26,871 bases of DNA from assembly GCA_964549135.1 (NCBI GenBank), contig CAZJUJ010000041.1:1-26871 (forward strand). The letters run 5' to 3'. A model generated the notes under the pieces. That model saw only the letters and a program-made list of their open reading frames with translations. It was not told where the DNA came from and searched no databases. The first letter of the stretch is position 1. Each line of letters starts with the position of its first letter. Of this stretch, positions 7,843 through 15,957 are shown piece by piece. This stretch comes from RUG563 sp964549135. Lineage in GTDB: Bacteria > Bacillota > Clostridia > Christensenellales > Aristaeellaceae. The position numbers and the translations under genes are program-made.

Positions 7843-9676
7843 GGGCGTTTCCTCCTTCGGTTTCGGCGGCGGCCCCCAGATAGGCGGTAATGACCTCGGG
7901 ATTCCGGCTGATTTCGGCCGGGGTGCCCTGGGCAATGATCCGGCCATAGCTGAGGACATAGATGCGCTCGCAGATACCCATGACCAGCTTCATATCATGC
8001 TCGATCAGCAGAATGGCCACGGAGAAGCGGGAGCGGATCAGCTTAATGGTTTCCATCAGCTCCTGGGTTTCGATGGGGTTCATGCCGGCCGCGGGCTCAT
8101 CCAGCAAAAGCACCTTGGGATTGCTGGCCAGGGCGCGGCAGATTTCCAGCTTCCGCTGCTGACCGTAGGAAAGGCTGTCCGCCCGGGTATCGGCCACATC
8201 CTCCATGCCGAAAACGGAGAGCAATTCTCGGGCGCGCAGATCGATGCCCCGCTCCTCCTTGGCATATTTGGGGGTGCGCAGCACGCCATCGGCCACGGAA
8301 TAATGCATGCGGGTCTGGAAGGCGACCTTGACGTTTTCCAGCACCGTCATGGATTTAAAGAGGCGGATATTCTGGAAGGTGCGGGCGATGCCGTTGGCGG
8401 TAATATCATGGGTGACCTTGCCAACGATGGATTTGCCAAGGAGCGTAATATCGCCCTCGGTGGGGCGGTAAACGCCGGTGAGCATATTGAAGACGGTGGT
8501 CTTGCCCGCGCCGTTGGGGCCAATCAGGCCGACGATTTCGTTATCCATCAGATGGATATTCACATCCTGGGCCGCCTGCAGGCCGCCAAAGCGGATGCCC
8601 AGCTGCTTGGTTTCCAATACGGGCAGATTGAAATTGGCGTAATCGTATTTGGGCACCTCGGGCATGATGACCTTGGTTTTCTTCCTGGGATGTGCCGCCC
8701 GATAGCGGGCAAGCAGCCGCTTGATTCTTTCGGCGCAGAAATCCCAGACGGCGACCAGAGAAAATTCCGCCGTGCCCAGCAGGCCCTTGGGCCGGAAGAG
8801 CATCATCAGCACCAGAATCAGCGAATAGATCAGCATGCGCCAATCGGCCAGGAAGCGGAGCAATTCGGGCAGCAGGGTAAGCACCGTGGCGGCCAGGATG
8901 GAGCCGGTGATAGAGCCCATGCCGCCCAGCACCACCATTACCAGATAATCGATGGATTTATTGAAATCAAAGGTGGCAGGGGAGAGCGCGCCCATCTTAT
9001 GGGCATAGAGCCCGCCGGCAATACCGGCAAAGAAGGCAGCCAGAGTAAAGGCGAAGACCTTATAATAGGTGGTGGGGATGCCGGTGGATTCGGCAGCCAC
9101 CTCATTTTCACGGATGGAAAGAATGGCGCGGCCATGGCGGGAGCGGCCCAGGGTAAACAGGCAGACCACCACCAGCACCGCCAGAATATACACATAATGA
9201 AAATCGGTTACGCGCTTAATGCCGATGAGGCCCATGGCCCCGCCGGTAAAGGGCAGATTATTGAGGATCACGCGGATGATTTCGCCAAAGCCCAGGGTAA
9301 TGATGGCCAGATAATCGCCCTTCAGCCGCAGGGCGGGAACGCCGATGATGATGCCGAAAACCGCCGCCATCAGGCCCCCGGCCAGCAGACCCAGGGGGAA
9401 GGAGAGGGAGATGCTCATGCCGGTCAGATTCTTGGTAATCAGGGCGGCGGTATACGCGCCGATGGCCATAAAGCCCGCATGGCCCAGGGCCAATTGACCC
9501 AGGAAGCCGGTGGTCAGATTCAGGGATACCGCCATGATGACGGCGATGCCGATATCCATCAGGGTGCTTCGGTCGCCCCGGGAAATGGCGCCGGAGGAGA
9601 TCATCAGCGAAAGCACGATATACACGCCGACCACCGCGATGAGATTGAGGATGCACGCACGGGTTTTTTTATTCAT
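7829..9676 (-). CDS. livM/livG: Fused LivM permease - LivG ATPase (operon 1)
   Basis: A single 615-residue chain joins a LivM-type membrane permease to a LivG-type ATPase. Residues about 1-300 are hydrophobic with LivM hallmarks (SLNLTTGFLGQLALGHAGFMAIGAY, GVPALRLKGDYLAIITLGFGEIIR, the coupling-helix region IRENEVAAESTGI at 188-200, GGMGSITGS). About 45 basic and hydrophilic linker residues follow (310-352), then an ATPase with Walker A GPNGAGKTT (386-394), ARTFQNIRLF, signature SYGQQRKLEI (503-512), Walker B LLLDEPAAGMNP and IEHDM (His560). The frame is open throughout with no internal stop. In operon 2 the same functions are two genes overlapping by 4 bp. The ATG has GAGGTGA upstream, directly after livH. 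A single fused gene of this kind should give fixed 1:1 M:G stoichiometry. Confidence 0.95.
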   Translation of the reverse strand: MNKKTRACILNLIAVVGVYIVLSLMISSGAISRGDRSTLMDIGIAVIMAVSLNLTTGFLGQLALGHAGFMAIGAYTAALITKNLTGMSISLSFPLGLLAGGLMAAVFGIIIGVPALRLKGDYLAIITLGFGEIIRVILNNLPFTGGAMGLIGIKRVTDFHYVYILAVLVVVCLFTLGRSRHGRAILSIRENEVAAESTGIPTTYYKVFAFTLAAFFAGIAGGLYAHKMGALSPATFDFNKSIDYLVMVVLGGMGSITGSILAATVLTLLPELLRFLADWRMLIYSLILVLMMLFRPKGLLGTAEFSLVAVWDFCAERIKRLLARYRAAHPRKKTKVIMPEVPKYDYANFNLPVLETKQLGIRFGGLQAAQDVNIHLMDNEIVGLIGPNGAGKTTVFNMLTGVYRPTEGDITLLGKSIVGKVTHDITANGIARTFQNIRLFKSMTVLENVKVAFQTRMHYSVADGVLRTPKYAKEERGIDLRARELLSVFGMEDVADTRADSLSYGQQRKLEICRALASNPKVLLLDEPAAGMNPIETQELMETIKLIRSRFSVAILLIEHDMKLVMGICERIYVLSYGRIIAQGTPAEISRNPEVITAYLGAAAETEGGNAHAEG

Positions 9677-9687
9677 GATCGCTCACC

Positions 9688-10566
9688 TCACACTTTCTCG
9701 CTGGTCTTTTTGCCCAGCAGCCCGGCCGGCTTTACCAGCAGCACCACAATCAGAATGCCATAGACCACGGCATCCGCAAGCGAGGAGGAAATATAGCCCT
9801 TGGTCAGGCTTTCGGCCACGCCCATGATCAGCCCCCCCAGCATGGCCCCGGGGATGATGCCGATGCCGCCCAGCACGGCGGCGATAAACGCCTTGAGCCC
9901 GGGCAGGGAGCCCATGGTGGGCTGCACACGGGGATAGGCGATGCAGTAAAGCACGGCCCCGATGGCGGCCAGGGCGCAGCCGATGGCGAAGGTGATGGAA
10001 ATGGTGGTATTGACGTTAATGCCCATCAGCTGGGCCGCGCCGGTATCCTCCGATACGGCGCGCATGGCCTTGCCCGTCCGGGTGGAGCGGACAACAAACT
10101 GCAGCAGCGCCATCAGCAGCAGAGAGAGGACGATGGTCAGCAGGGTAGTAAAGCTGATATTCAGATCGCCCACGGAAAGGGGGGCCACGGTGAAAACGGT
10201 GGGGAAGGGACGGGGCGTGGCAGAAAAAATGGTCTGCGCCAGATTCTGCAGAAACAAACTGACACCGATGGCAGTAATCAGCGAGGAAATGCGGGGCGAG
10301 GAACGCAGGGGCTTATAGGCCACGCGCTCAATCACAACGCCCACCACTACGCACACAACCATGGAAATCACAATGGCCGCCGGGAAAGGAAGCCCCAGGG
10401 AGGTCATTGCCAGCAGCGCCGCATAAGCGCCCACCATGATAATATCGCCGTGAGCGAAGTTGATCAGTTTCACGATGCCATAAACCATTGTGTAGCCCAG
10501 CGCGATCAAGGCGTAAATGCTGCCGATCTGCAGGCCGTTGATCAGCTGATTCAGAAATAATGTCAT
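9688..10566 (-). CDS. livH: Branched-chain amino acid ABC transporter permease LivH (operon 1)
   Basis: This is a 292-residue inner-membrane permease with about eight hydrophobic segments. It begins with the family signature LNQLINGLQIGSIYALIALGYTMVYGIVKLINFAHGDI, followed by ERVAYKPLR, a cytoplasmic coupling loop TGKAMRAVSEDTGAAQLMGINV, and GSLPGLKAFIAAVLGGIGIIPGAMLGG. It pairs with the LivM domain of the downstream fusion (11 bp gap). A 94 bp gap with two hairpins separates it from livK1. Confidence 0.96.
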   Translation of the reverse strand: MTLFLNQLINGLQIGSIYALIALGYTMVYGIVKLINFAHGDIIMVGAYAALLAMTSLGLPFPAAIVISMVVCVVVGVVIERVAYKPLRSSPRISSLITAIGVSLFLQNLAQTIFSATPRPFPTVFTVAPLSVGDLNISFTTLLTIVLSLLLMALLQFVVRSTRTGKAMRAVSEDTGAAQLMGINVNTTISITFAIGCALAAIGAVLYCIAYPRVQPTMGSLPGLKAFIAAVLGGIGIIPGAMLGGLIMGVAESLTKGYISSSLADAVVYGILIVVLLVKPAGLLGKKTSEKV

Positions 10567-10594
10567 GCGTTATCCACCCCTCAGCGGTTGTATC

Positions 10595-10660
10595 AAAAAA
10601 CCGGGAAAAGGGAAGAGGGGCATTTTCTCCCCCTCTTCCCCAGGCAATCCCACGGATTGC
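10595..10660 (-). terminator. Tandem hairpins between livK1 and livH1 (attenuator-type)
   Basis: Directly after the livK1 stop the minus strand has GCAATCC-GTG-GGATTGC (10660-10644). Next comes an 11 bp stem GGGAAGAGGGG / CCCCTCTTCCC (10640-10630 with 10620-10610), followed by TTTTCCCGGTTTTTT. This looks like a leaky terminator that lets the binding protein be made in excess over the permease genes. Partial read-through is inferred from the gene order. Confidence 0.7.
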
Positions 10661-11794
10661 TTACGGATCGACCTTGGCTACGAAATGCTTTTCGCCCTGC
10701 TCGTCAAAGGTCATAACGAAGGCGCTCTTGATGGGGTTATTATTGGCATCAAAGGTGATTTTGCCGGAAACGCCCACGGTCTCAATGGCTTTGAGGGCGG
10801 CGGTGACGGCGTCAAAATCGGTGGAATCGGCGGCCTTGATGGCCTCGCAGATCACCAACGCGGCATCATAGCCGGTGGCGGAGAAGGAGACGGTGGGCTT
10901 TTCGCCAAACATCCGGGTATAATCGGCGATGAATTTGACCACGGCCTCGTCATCGGAGTCAAAGGCGAAATGATCGGCGTAGGTGATCTGGGTGAGCAGG
11001 GATTTATCGGCGATCTGGGGCACGATATCCGAAATGCCGTCCGCGCCCATGTAAATGGTCTTGAGGCCGACCTCCTGGGCCTGGGTCAGGATCAGAGAGG
11101 CTTCTGCGCCGTAGAAGGGAAGGAACACGGCATCGGGGGCGGCATTCTTGATATTGGTCAGCTGCGCCTTAAAATCGATATCGGTGAAGTTGGCGGCCTC
11201 CTTGGCCACGATTTCCAGACCATTGACCGCCGCCTGGGCCTCAAAGGCAGAAACCAGACCGATGGAATAGGCGCTGTCCACGCCGTAGAGAATGGCGATC
11301 TTCTTATAGCCCTGCTCAAAGGCGAAATTAGCCATGACGGTGCCCTGGAAATCATCGATGAAGCAGGTGCGGAAGACGTTGCTCTTGCCCTCGGTAATGT
11401 CAAAGGCGGTGCCAGAAGCGGTTACCATGGGGATGCCGTCATCCGCAGCCAGAGAGGCGACCACCCGGCACTGGCCGGTAAGCACATCACCCAGAATCGC
11501 GGCGCAGCCGTCATCCAGATAATCGAAATAAACCTTCTGGGCCTGGGTATCATCGGCTTCGTGATCCTGCCAGAGCAATTCCACCTTTTTGCCGTTGATG
11601 CCGCCCGCTTCATTGAGCTGGGCAATATAAAGATCAGCGCCGTTCTTGACGGCATTGCCGTATACGGCGTAGGGGCCGGTCAGCGGGGCCAGACCGCCGA
11701 TTTTAATGGTTTCCTCCTTCGCCAGCGCGGGAAGGCACAGAGAAAGAATCATGATTGCGGCCAGAACAAAAGCGAGCCATTTGCAGGATTTCAT
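10661..11794 (-). CDS. livK: Branched-chain amino acid ABC transporter substrate-binding protein (operon 1)
   Basis: This is a 377-residue exported binding protein of the Leu/Ile/Val type I fold. A signal peptide (about 1-25, ending PALA) precedes EETIKIGGLAPLTGPYAVYGNAVKNGADLYIAQLNEAGGINGKK, the classic N-terminal segment, then GDVLTGQCRVVASLAADDGIPMVTASGTA and the FDANNNP segment near the end. Cys20 sits in LSLC, which does not fit a lipobox because -1 is Leu, so cleavage by signal peptidase I is expected. The ATG has GAGGAGGA upstream and a consensus promoter. It heads operon 1. Its ligand cannot be fixed from sequence; small aliphatic amino acids are the family norm. Confidence 0.94.
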   Translation of the reverse strand: MKSCKWLAFVLAAIMILSLCLPALAKEETIKIGGLAPLTGPYAVYGNAVKNGADLYIAQLNEAGGINGKKVELLWQDHEADDTQAQKVYFDYLDDGCAAILGDVLTGQCRVVASLAADDGIPMVTASGTAFDITEGKSNVFRTCFIDDFQGTVMANFAFEQGYKKIAILYGVDSAYSIGLVSAFEAQAAVNGLEIVAKEAANFTDIDFKAQLTNIKNAAPDAVFLPFYGAEASLILTQAQEVGLKTIYMGADGISDIVPQIADKSLLTQITYADHFAFDSDDEAVVKFIADYTRMFGEKPTVSFSATGYDAALVICEAIKAADSTDFDAVTAALKAIETVGVSGKITFDANNNPIKSAFVMTFDEQGEKHFVAKVDP

Positions 11795-11847
11795 TGCGTA
11801 TCCTCCTCGATGTAAAAATCTCTTTGAATCCTCAAAGATTACTCGTC

Positions 11848-11876
11848 ATTATACACGCATCAGCCGCCGATTTCAA
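11848..11876 (-). promoter_or_regulatory. Promoter of liv operon 1
   Basis: On the minus strand TTGAAA (11876-11871), 17 nt spacer and TATAAT (11853-11848). The leader then contains the small inverted repeat CTTTGA-GGA-TTCAAAG. Confidence 0.85.
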
Positions 11877-11925
11877 GAGCGGACATGTATGGAAATTGTA
11901 CTAAAACCGGGATGACGAATTATCT

Positions 11926-12218
11926 GCAGGGAACCGCTTTTGCGTCAAAAGCCCCCCGCATCCCCTCTGAAAACGGCAGAGGACGGAACGGGGGCGAATC
12001 CTGCCAAATTGAATGCCAGATCAGCAAAAATGACTAACGATTGGAAAAGCAGCAGCAATGCCTTTGCGTTTGGTGAGGACATTGCTGCTTGATTCCTTAC
12101 TACTATTACTCTTTTGCATCACTGGCATTCAATTTGGCAAGAGCCCTCCATGAAACATCCGGAGCCGGTTTTCGGGAGGGTGCGGGAGGGTGCTTTTGAC
12201 GCAAAAGCATCCTCCCGC
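11926..12218. repeat. Composite palindromic repeat R2 (two-sided)
   Basis: This occupies most of the 451 bp between the two liv operons. From left to right: a decayed terminal palindrome with centre TTTTG-CGT-CAAAA (11926-11959), arm TGCCAAATTGAATGCCAG (12002-12019), core hairpin AGCAGCAATG...CATTGCTGCT (12051-12089), exact inverted arm CTGGCATTCAATTTGGCA (12122-12139), and terminal palindrome (12182-12218, 17+3+17 with one G-T wobble). Symmetry centres of the outer palindromes (about 12072) and the core hairpin (about 12070) agree. Positions 12156-12223 match 7048-7115 of R1 with one difference in 68. The palindrome begins 28 nt after the livF2 stop, exactly as D3 does after livF1. Confidence 0.87.
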
Positions 12219-12245
12219 AATATTTCTTCTCGGAACCCCCGTTCC

Positions 12246-12965
12246 TCACCGCTTCCCCTGGCTTTTGCCCAGGTAGGCGTCCTTGACCCGGGGATCATTG
12301 AGCAAATCCTTTCCGGCGCCCTGCATGCCCAATTGGCCCGTTTCCAGCACGAAGGCGGTATCGGCGATTTTCAGGGCGGCGTTAGCGTTTTGCTCCACCA
12401 GCAGGATGGTGATGCCCTCTTCGTGGAGGGTTTCGATGATACGGAAAATATCCCGCACCACCAGAGGCGCAAGGCCCAGGGAGGGCTCATCCATCATGAG
12501 CAGCTTGGGGCGCATCATCATGGCCCGGCCCACGGCCAGCATCTGCTGCTCGCCGCCCGAAAGCGTGCCCGCCAATTGCCAGGAGCGCTCCCGAAGCCGG
12601 GGGAAGAGATCGTAGACATGCTCGATATCCGGCTGGATATCATCCCTGCGCAGATAGCCGCCGATGCGCAGATTTTCCAGCACCGTAAGATTGGGGAAGA
12701 CCCGCCGCCCCTCCGGCACCATGCAGATGCCCTCGGAGACGATTTTCTGGGGGCTATGGCCGCTGATGAGCTGACCATCGTAGGTGATGGTGCCCTGGAA
12801 TTTGGTAATCAGGCCGGAAATGGCCCGCAGGGTGGTGGATTTTCCTGCGCCGTTTGCGCCAATCAGCGCGGCGATCTGGCCCTTTTCCACATCCAGGGAA
12901 ATGCCCTTGAGGGCCTCGATGCCGCCGTAGCTGACATGCAGATCTTTGATATGCAGCAGACTCAT
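12246..12965 (-). CDS. livF: Branched-chain amino acid ABC transporter ATPase LivF (operon 2)
   Basis: This is a 239-residue ATP-binding subunit, paralogous to the LivF at 7138-7842. Walker A GANGAGKST (about 36-44), VPEGRRVFPNLTVLENL, signature LSGGEQQMLAVGRAM, Walker B LLMMDEPSLGLAP and LLVEQNAN are all present. Its ATG overlaps the livG2 stop by 4 bp (ATGA), so the operon is translationally coupled. It is the last gene of operon 2, followed by R2. Confidence 0.96.
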   Translation of the reverse strand: MSLLHIKDLHVSYGGIEALKGISLDVEKGQIAALIGANGAGKSTTLRAISGLITKFQGTITYDGQLISGHSPQKIVSEGICMVPEGRRVFPNLTVLENLRIGGYLRRDDIQPDIEHVYDLFPRLRERSWQLAGTLSGGEQQMLAVGRAMMMRPKLLMMDEPSLGLAPLVVRDIFRIIETLHEEGITILLVEQNANAALKIADTAFVLETGQLGMQGAGKDLLNDPRVKDAYLGKSQGKR

Positions 12966-13804
12966 TCTTCCTCGCCTCCCAGATACGCGGCGATGACCGC
13001 CGGATTTTCCTGTATTTCGGCAGGGGTGCCCTGGGCGATGAGCCGCCCGAAATCCACAACGTAAATGCGATCGGAAATTTCCATGACCAGATTCATATGA
13101 TGCTCGATAATGAAGATCGTCAGATGAAACTGCTCCTTAATGCGCAGGATAAAGGCGCTGAGCGCATCGGTTTCCTGGGGATTCATGCCGGCGGCGGGCT
13201 CATCCAGAAGCAGCAGCTTTGGCTCCGTGGCCAGGGCCCGGGCAATTTCCAGCAGCCGCTGCTTGCCGTAGGGAAGAGAGGTGGCCATTTCATTCTGCAC
13301 ATCCAGAAGCCCCACCGTTTCCAGCAGCGCCCTGGCCTTTTCCCGCATGGCACTTTCCTCTGCTGCGTTCAGGTGCAGCACGGCGGTTAACAGATTGCTT
13401 TTGCGGCGCAGATGCATGGCGGTCATGACGTTTTCCAGCACCGTCATGCCGGAAAAGAGGCGGATATTCTGGAAGGTGCGGGCAATGCCCAGGCGGGTAA
13501 TCTGATCGGGGGTATGGCGGATGACGCGGCCTAGATATTTTTCGCCCTGCGCGCCGGCATAGCTTTTCTTCATTTTTCCGGTGGGATGATTGCGGGCGAT
13601 GGGCGTGCCCAGGAAGGAAATCTGGCCGTTGGTGGGCTCATAGACGGAGGTGACGCAATTGAAGGCGGTGGTTTTGCCCGCGCCGTTGGGGCCAATCAGG
13701 GCGACGATCTCCCCCTGGTTGATTTCCATGCAAAGATCATTGACGGCCACGACGCCGCCGAACTGCATGGTGACATGCTCAATGCTAAGAACGTTTTCGC
13801 TCAT
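12962..13804 (-). CDS. livG: Branched-chain amino acid ABC transporter ATPase LivG (operon 2)
   Basis: This 280-residue ATPase is the separate counterpart of the C-terminal half of the operon 1 fusion. Walker A GPNGAGKTT (38-46), ARTFQNIRLFSGMTVLENV, a LivG-type signature LPYGKQRLLEIARAL, Walker B LLLDEPAAGMNPQET and IIEHHM are visible. Between the first strands and ARTFQ it has an extra basic insert (NHPTGKMKKSYAGAQGEKY and following) that the fusion lacks. Overlaps of 4 bp at both ends (with livM2 and livF2) indicate tight coupling. Confidence 0.96.
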   Translation of the reverse strand: MSENVLSIEHVTMQFGGVVAVNDLCMEINQGEIVALIGPNGAGKTTAFNCVTSVYEPTNGQISFLGTPIARNHPTGKMKKSYAGAQGEKYLGRVIRHTPDQITRLGIARTFQNIRLFSGMTVLENVMTAMHLRRKSNLLTAVLHLNAAEESAMREKARALLETVGLLDVQNEMATSLPYGKQRLLEIARALATEPKLLLLDEPAAGMNPQETDALSAFILRIKEQFHLTIFIIEHHMNLVMEISDRIYVVDFGRLIAQGTPAEIQENPAVIAAYLGGEEE

Positions 13805-14925
13805 GCCTTCACCCCCCGGCTATGCTTTCTTCTGCGGAAAAGATCGGGCAATTCCCAGGTGCCCATGATGCCCTGGCGGAAGAAAAGCACCACGATCATG
13901 ATGATCACGGAGAAAACCACCAGGCGGAAGCCATTGCGCAGCAGCGGCACCTCAAAGCTGCCGATCATCTGCTTCTGATCCAGGAAGCGCAGCCACCATT
14001 CCGAGGCCGCCACAAAGAGGAAGGAGCTGATGCAGCTGCCCGTTACCGAGCCGATGCCGCCAATGACCACGATGAGAAGAATTTCATACGTCATGGCCGA
14101 GGTAAAGGCCTTGGCCTGGATGGTGCTTTGATACATGGCCAGCATTGCGCCGCCGATCCCGGCAAAGAAGGAGGAAATGCAGAAGGAAATCTGCTTATGA
14201 CGGAAAAGATTGACGCCCATGGCCTCGGCGGCGATTTCATCATCCTTGATGGCGCGCAGGGAGCGGCCGTAGGTGGAATTGATCAGCAGCACGATCAGGG
14301 CGATGCAGACCCCGGCAATCAGGAAGGGAACCAGGGTGGACAGATAGAGGGTGACCTCCCCCTCCGCATTGCGGATATTGAAATCATTGAAGGTGGGGAA
14401 GGCGCGGAGCATATTGGAGCCATTGGTCAGCGCGCCCAGCCGATTCCACTGGAAAATGGCGCGGATGATTTCGGCAAAGCCCAGGGTGGCGATGGCCAGA
14501 TAATCGCTTTTGAGCCGAAGCACGGGCAGGCCGATGAGGAAGGCAAAGAGCGCCGCCATCAGCCCGGCGATTATCAGCGCCGGGATCACCGGCAGGGCAA
14601 ACTGCACCAGGCCGCCGTCATAATACTGATAGACATTGGCCCGCTGGGCGGCGGGAATGGTCAGGATGGCGTAGGAATAGGCGCCGATGAGCATAAAGCC
14701 CGCCTGGCCCAGGCTGAAAAGGCCGGTAAAGCCGTTGAGCAGATTCATGGAAACGGCCACCAGGGCGTAGGTTGCCCCCTTTTTCAGCACGGTAAAGAGC
14801 ATGGAGGTGGAGGGCAGCAGCTGCTCTGCCGCAAAGACCGCCGCATAAACCAGCAGGATGATCAGCGCCGATAGGACGGTGCTTGCCTTGAGGGGCCGAC
14901 GGGCCCGGGTGCTTTCTTTCTTCAT
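13801..14925 (-). CDS. livM: Branched-chain amino acid ABC transporter permease LivM (operon 2)
   Basis: This is a 374-residue membrane permease. It shows MNLLNGFTGLFSLGQAGFMLIGAYSYA, GLPVLRLKSDYLAIATLGFAEIIRAI, the coupling segment LRAIKDDEIAAEAMGVN and GGIGSVTGSCISS, all LivM-type. It carries a longer N-terminus and an extra loop (about residues 85-105) compared with the operon 1 domain. The start at ATG 14925 is preferred because GAGGTG lies 6 nt upstream, matching the layout in operon 1; a GTG three codons earlier (14934) is the alternative. It ends with a basic tail (FRRRKHSRGVKA) exactly where the operon 1 protein continues into its ATPase linker. Confidence 0.95.
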   Translation of the reverse strand: MKKESTRARRPLKASTVLSALIILLVYAAVFAAEQLLPSTSMLFTVLKKGATYALVAVSMNLLNGFTGLFSLGQAGFMLIGAYSYAILTIPAAQRANVYQYYDGGLVQFALPVIPALIIAGLMAALFAFLIGLPVLRLKSDYLAIATLGFAEIIRAIFQWNRLGALTNGSNMLRAFPTFNDFNIRNAEGEVTLYLSTLVPFLIAGVCIALIVLLINSTYGRSLRAIKDDEIAAEAMGVNLFRHKQISFCISSFFAGIGGAMLAMYQSTIQAKAFTSAMTYEILLIVVIGGIGSVTGSCISSFLFVAASEWWLRFLDQKQMIGSFEVPLLRNGFRLVVFSVIIMIVVLFFRQGIMGTWELPDLFRRRKHSRGVKA

Positions 14926-14935
14926 TTCCGTCACC

Positions 14936-15859
14936 TCACACTTTGTCCGTCGTCTTTTCCCCGAAAAGGCCGGTGGGCTTGACGACCAGAATCACGATCA
15001 GGAGTGCAAACGTGAAGGCATCGGAGAAGGTGGCCAGGCCCAGATTCTGCGTGGTGATGCCGGCCTTAAAAAGGATAATATCCAGGCCCTTGATGATATT
15101 TTCACAGATGCCGATGATGAACGCGCCGATGACCGCGCCGGGGATGGAACCGATGCCGCCGAAAACGGCCGCAACGAAGGCCTTGAGGCCGGGCATGGAG
15201 CCCGAGGTCTGCACGACGGTATTATAATTGGTAAAATACAGCATGGAGCCTACCGCCGCCAGGAAGGAGCCGATGATGAAGGTGGTGGAAATGACACTGT
15301 TGATCCTGATGCCCATGAGCTGGCTGGTTTCAAAATCCTTGGATACGGCGCGCATGGCCATGCCGATCTTGGTATGATTGATAAGCTGCACCAGTGCCGC
15401 AACCAGAATGGCGGTCAGCACCGGGGTGACCACGGTGACCACCTTGGTGCTGGCCCCCAGGATGGTGATGGAATTGCTGATGAAGGGAATCTTGGGATAG
15501 AACTGATTCAGGCCGCCGGTGATATACAATACCAGATTCTGCAGGGTATAGCTGACGCCGATGGCGGAAATCATGATGGACATGCGGGGCGCGCTGCGCA
15601 GGGGCTTATAGGCCACGCGCTCAATGGAAAAGCCGATGATGACCGTGATGAGAAGCGTTAAAAGGATGGAAAGCCAGAGGGGCATGCCGCTGGCATTGAG
15701 ATACACCATCACGATACCGGCCACCATAAAGACATCGCCATGGGCAAAATTGATCAGGCGGAGAATGCCGTAAACCATGGTATAGCCAATGGCAATGAGC
15801 GCATACTGGCCGCCGACGGAGATGCCGGTGAGCAGATAGGGGAATGCGGTCTTGAACAT
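14936..15859 (-). CDS. livH: Branched-chain amino acid ABC transporter permease LivH (operon 2)
   Basis: This is a 307-residue membrane permease paralogous to the LivH at 9688-10566. It has GISVGGQYALIAIGYTMVYGILRLINFAHGDVFMV, ERVAYKPLRSAPRMS, the coupling loop IGMAMRAVSKDFETSQLMGIRI, and GSMPGLKAFVAAVFGGIGSIPGAVIG. The ATG at 15859 has AAGGAGG upstream. A 98 bp gap with a hairpin separates it from livK2. Confidence 0.96.
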   Translation of the reverse strand: MFKTAFPYLLTGISVGGQYALIAIGYTMVYGILRLINFAHGDVFMVAGIVMVYLNASGMPLWLSILLTLLITVIIGFSIERVAYKPLRSAPRMSIMISAIGVSYTLQNLVLYITGGLNQFYPKIPFISNSITILGASTKVVTVVTPVLTAILVAALVQLINHTKIGMAMRAVSKDFETSQLMGIRINSVISTTFIIGSFLAAVGSMLYFTNYNTVVQTSGSMPGLKAFVAAVFGGIGSIPGAVIGAFIIGICENIIKGLDIILFKAGITTQNLGLATFSDAFTFALLIVILVVKPTGLFGEKTTDKV

Positions 15860-15885
15860 GGGAAAAGCGCCTCCTTGATACGTTT

Positions 15886-15915
15886 TGTGGCGTGAGCGAC
15901 AGCGCCCACGCCACA
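15886..15915 (-). terminator. Hairpin between livK2 and livH2
   Basis: On the minus strand TGTGGCGTG (15915-15907) pairs perfectly with CACGCCACA (15894-15886), followed by AAACG rather than a U-run. It probably protects the livK2 message 3' end or tunes read-through; it is unlikely to terminate fully. It occupies the same gene position as the tandem hairpins of operon 1 but shares no sequence with them. Confidence 0.55.
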
Positions 15916-15957
15916 GCAGGAAGGTTTGTTTCAGCCCGGCGGGCAGGAGGACATCAA

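Noticed and set aside
7820..9763. 647-residue open frame on the plus strand opposite the LivM-LivG gene
   Set aside because: It is antisense to a gene with complete transporter motifs. Long plus-strand frames also lie opposite deoB (3253-4557), livK2 (15892-17088) and oadB (17262-18701), which is expected where the real genes avoid TTA, CTA and TCA codons. Their products are low-complexity (Gly/His/Ala/Asp-rich) and match no family I know.
11926..12218. Insertion sequence or REP element with RAYT transposase
   Set aside because: There is no transposase frame, no IS-like terminal sequence that I recognise and no GTAG-type REP signature beside the palindromes. A non-autonomous element remains possible.
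12114..13064. 316-residue plus-strand frame starting in repeat R2
   Set aside because: It begins in the repeat and then runs antisense through livF2 and into livG2; similar frames start in R1 (7042) and R3 (20192). They are repeat sequence joined to antisense shadow, not proteins.
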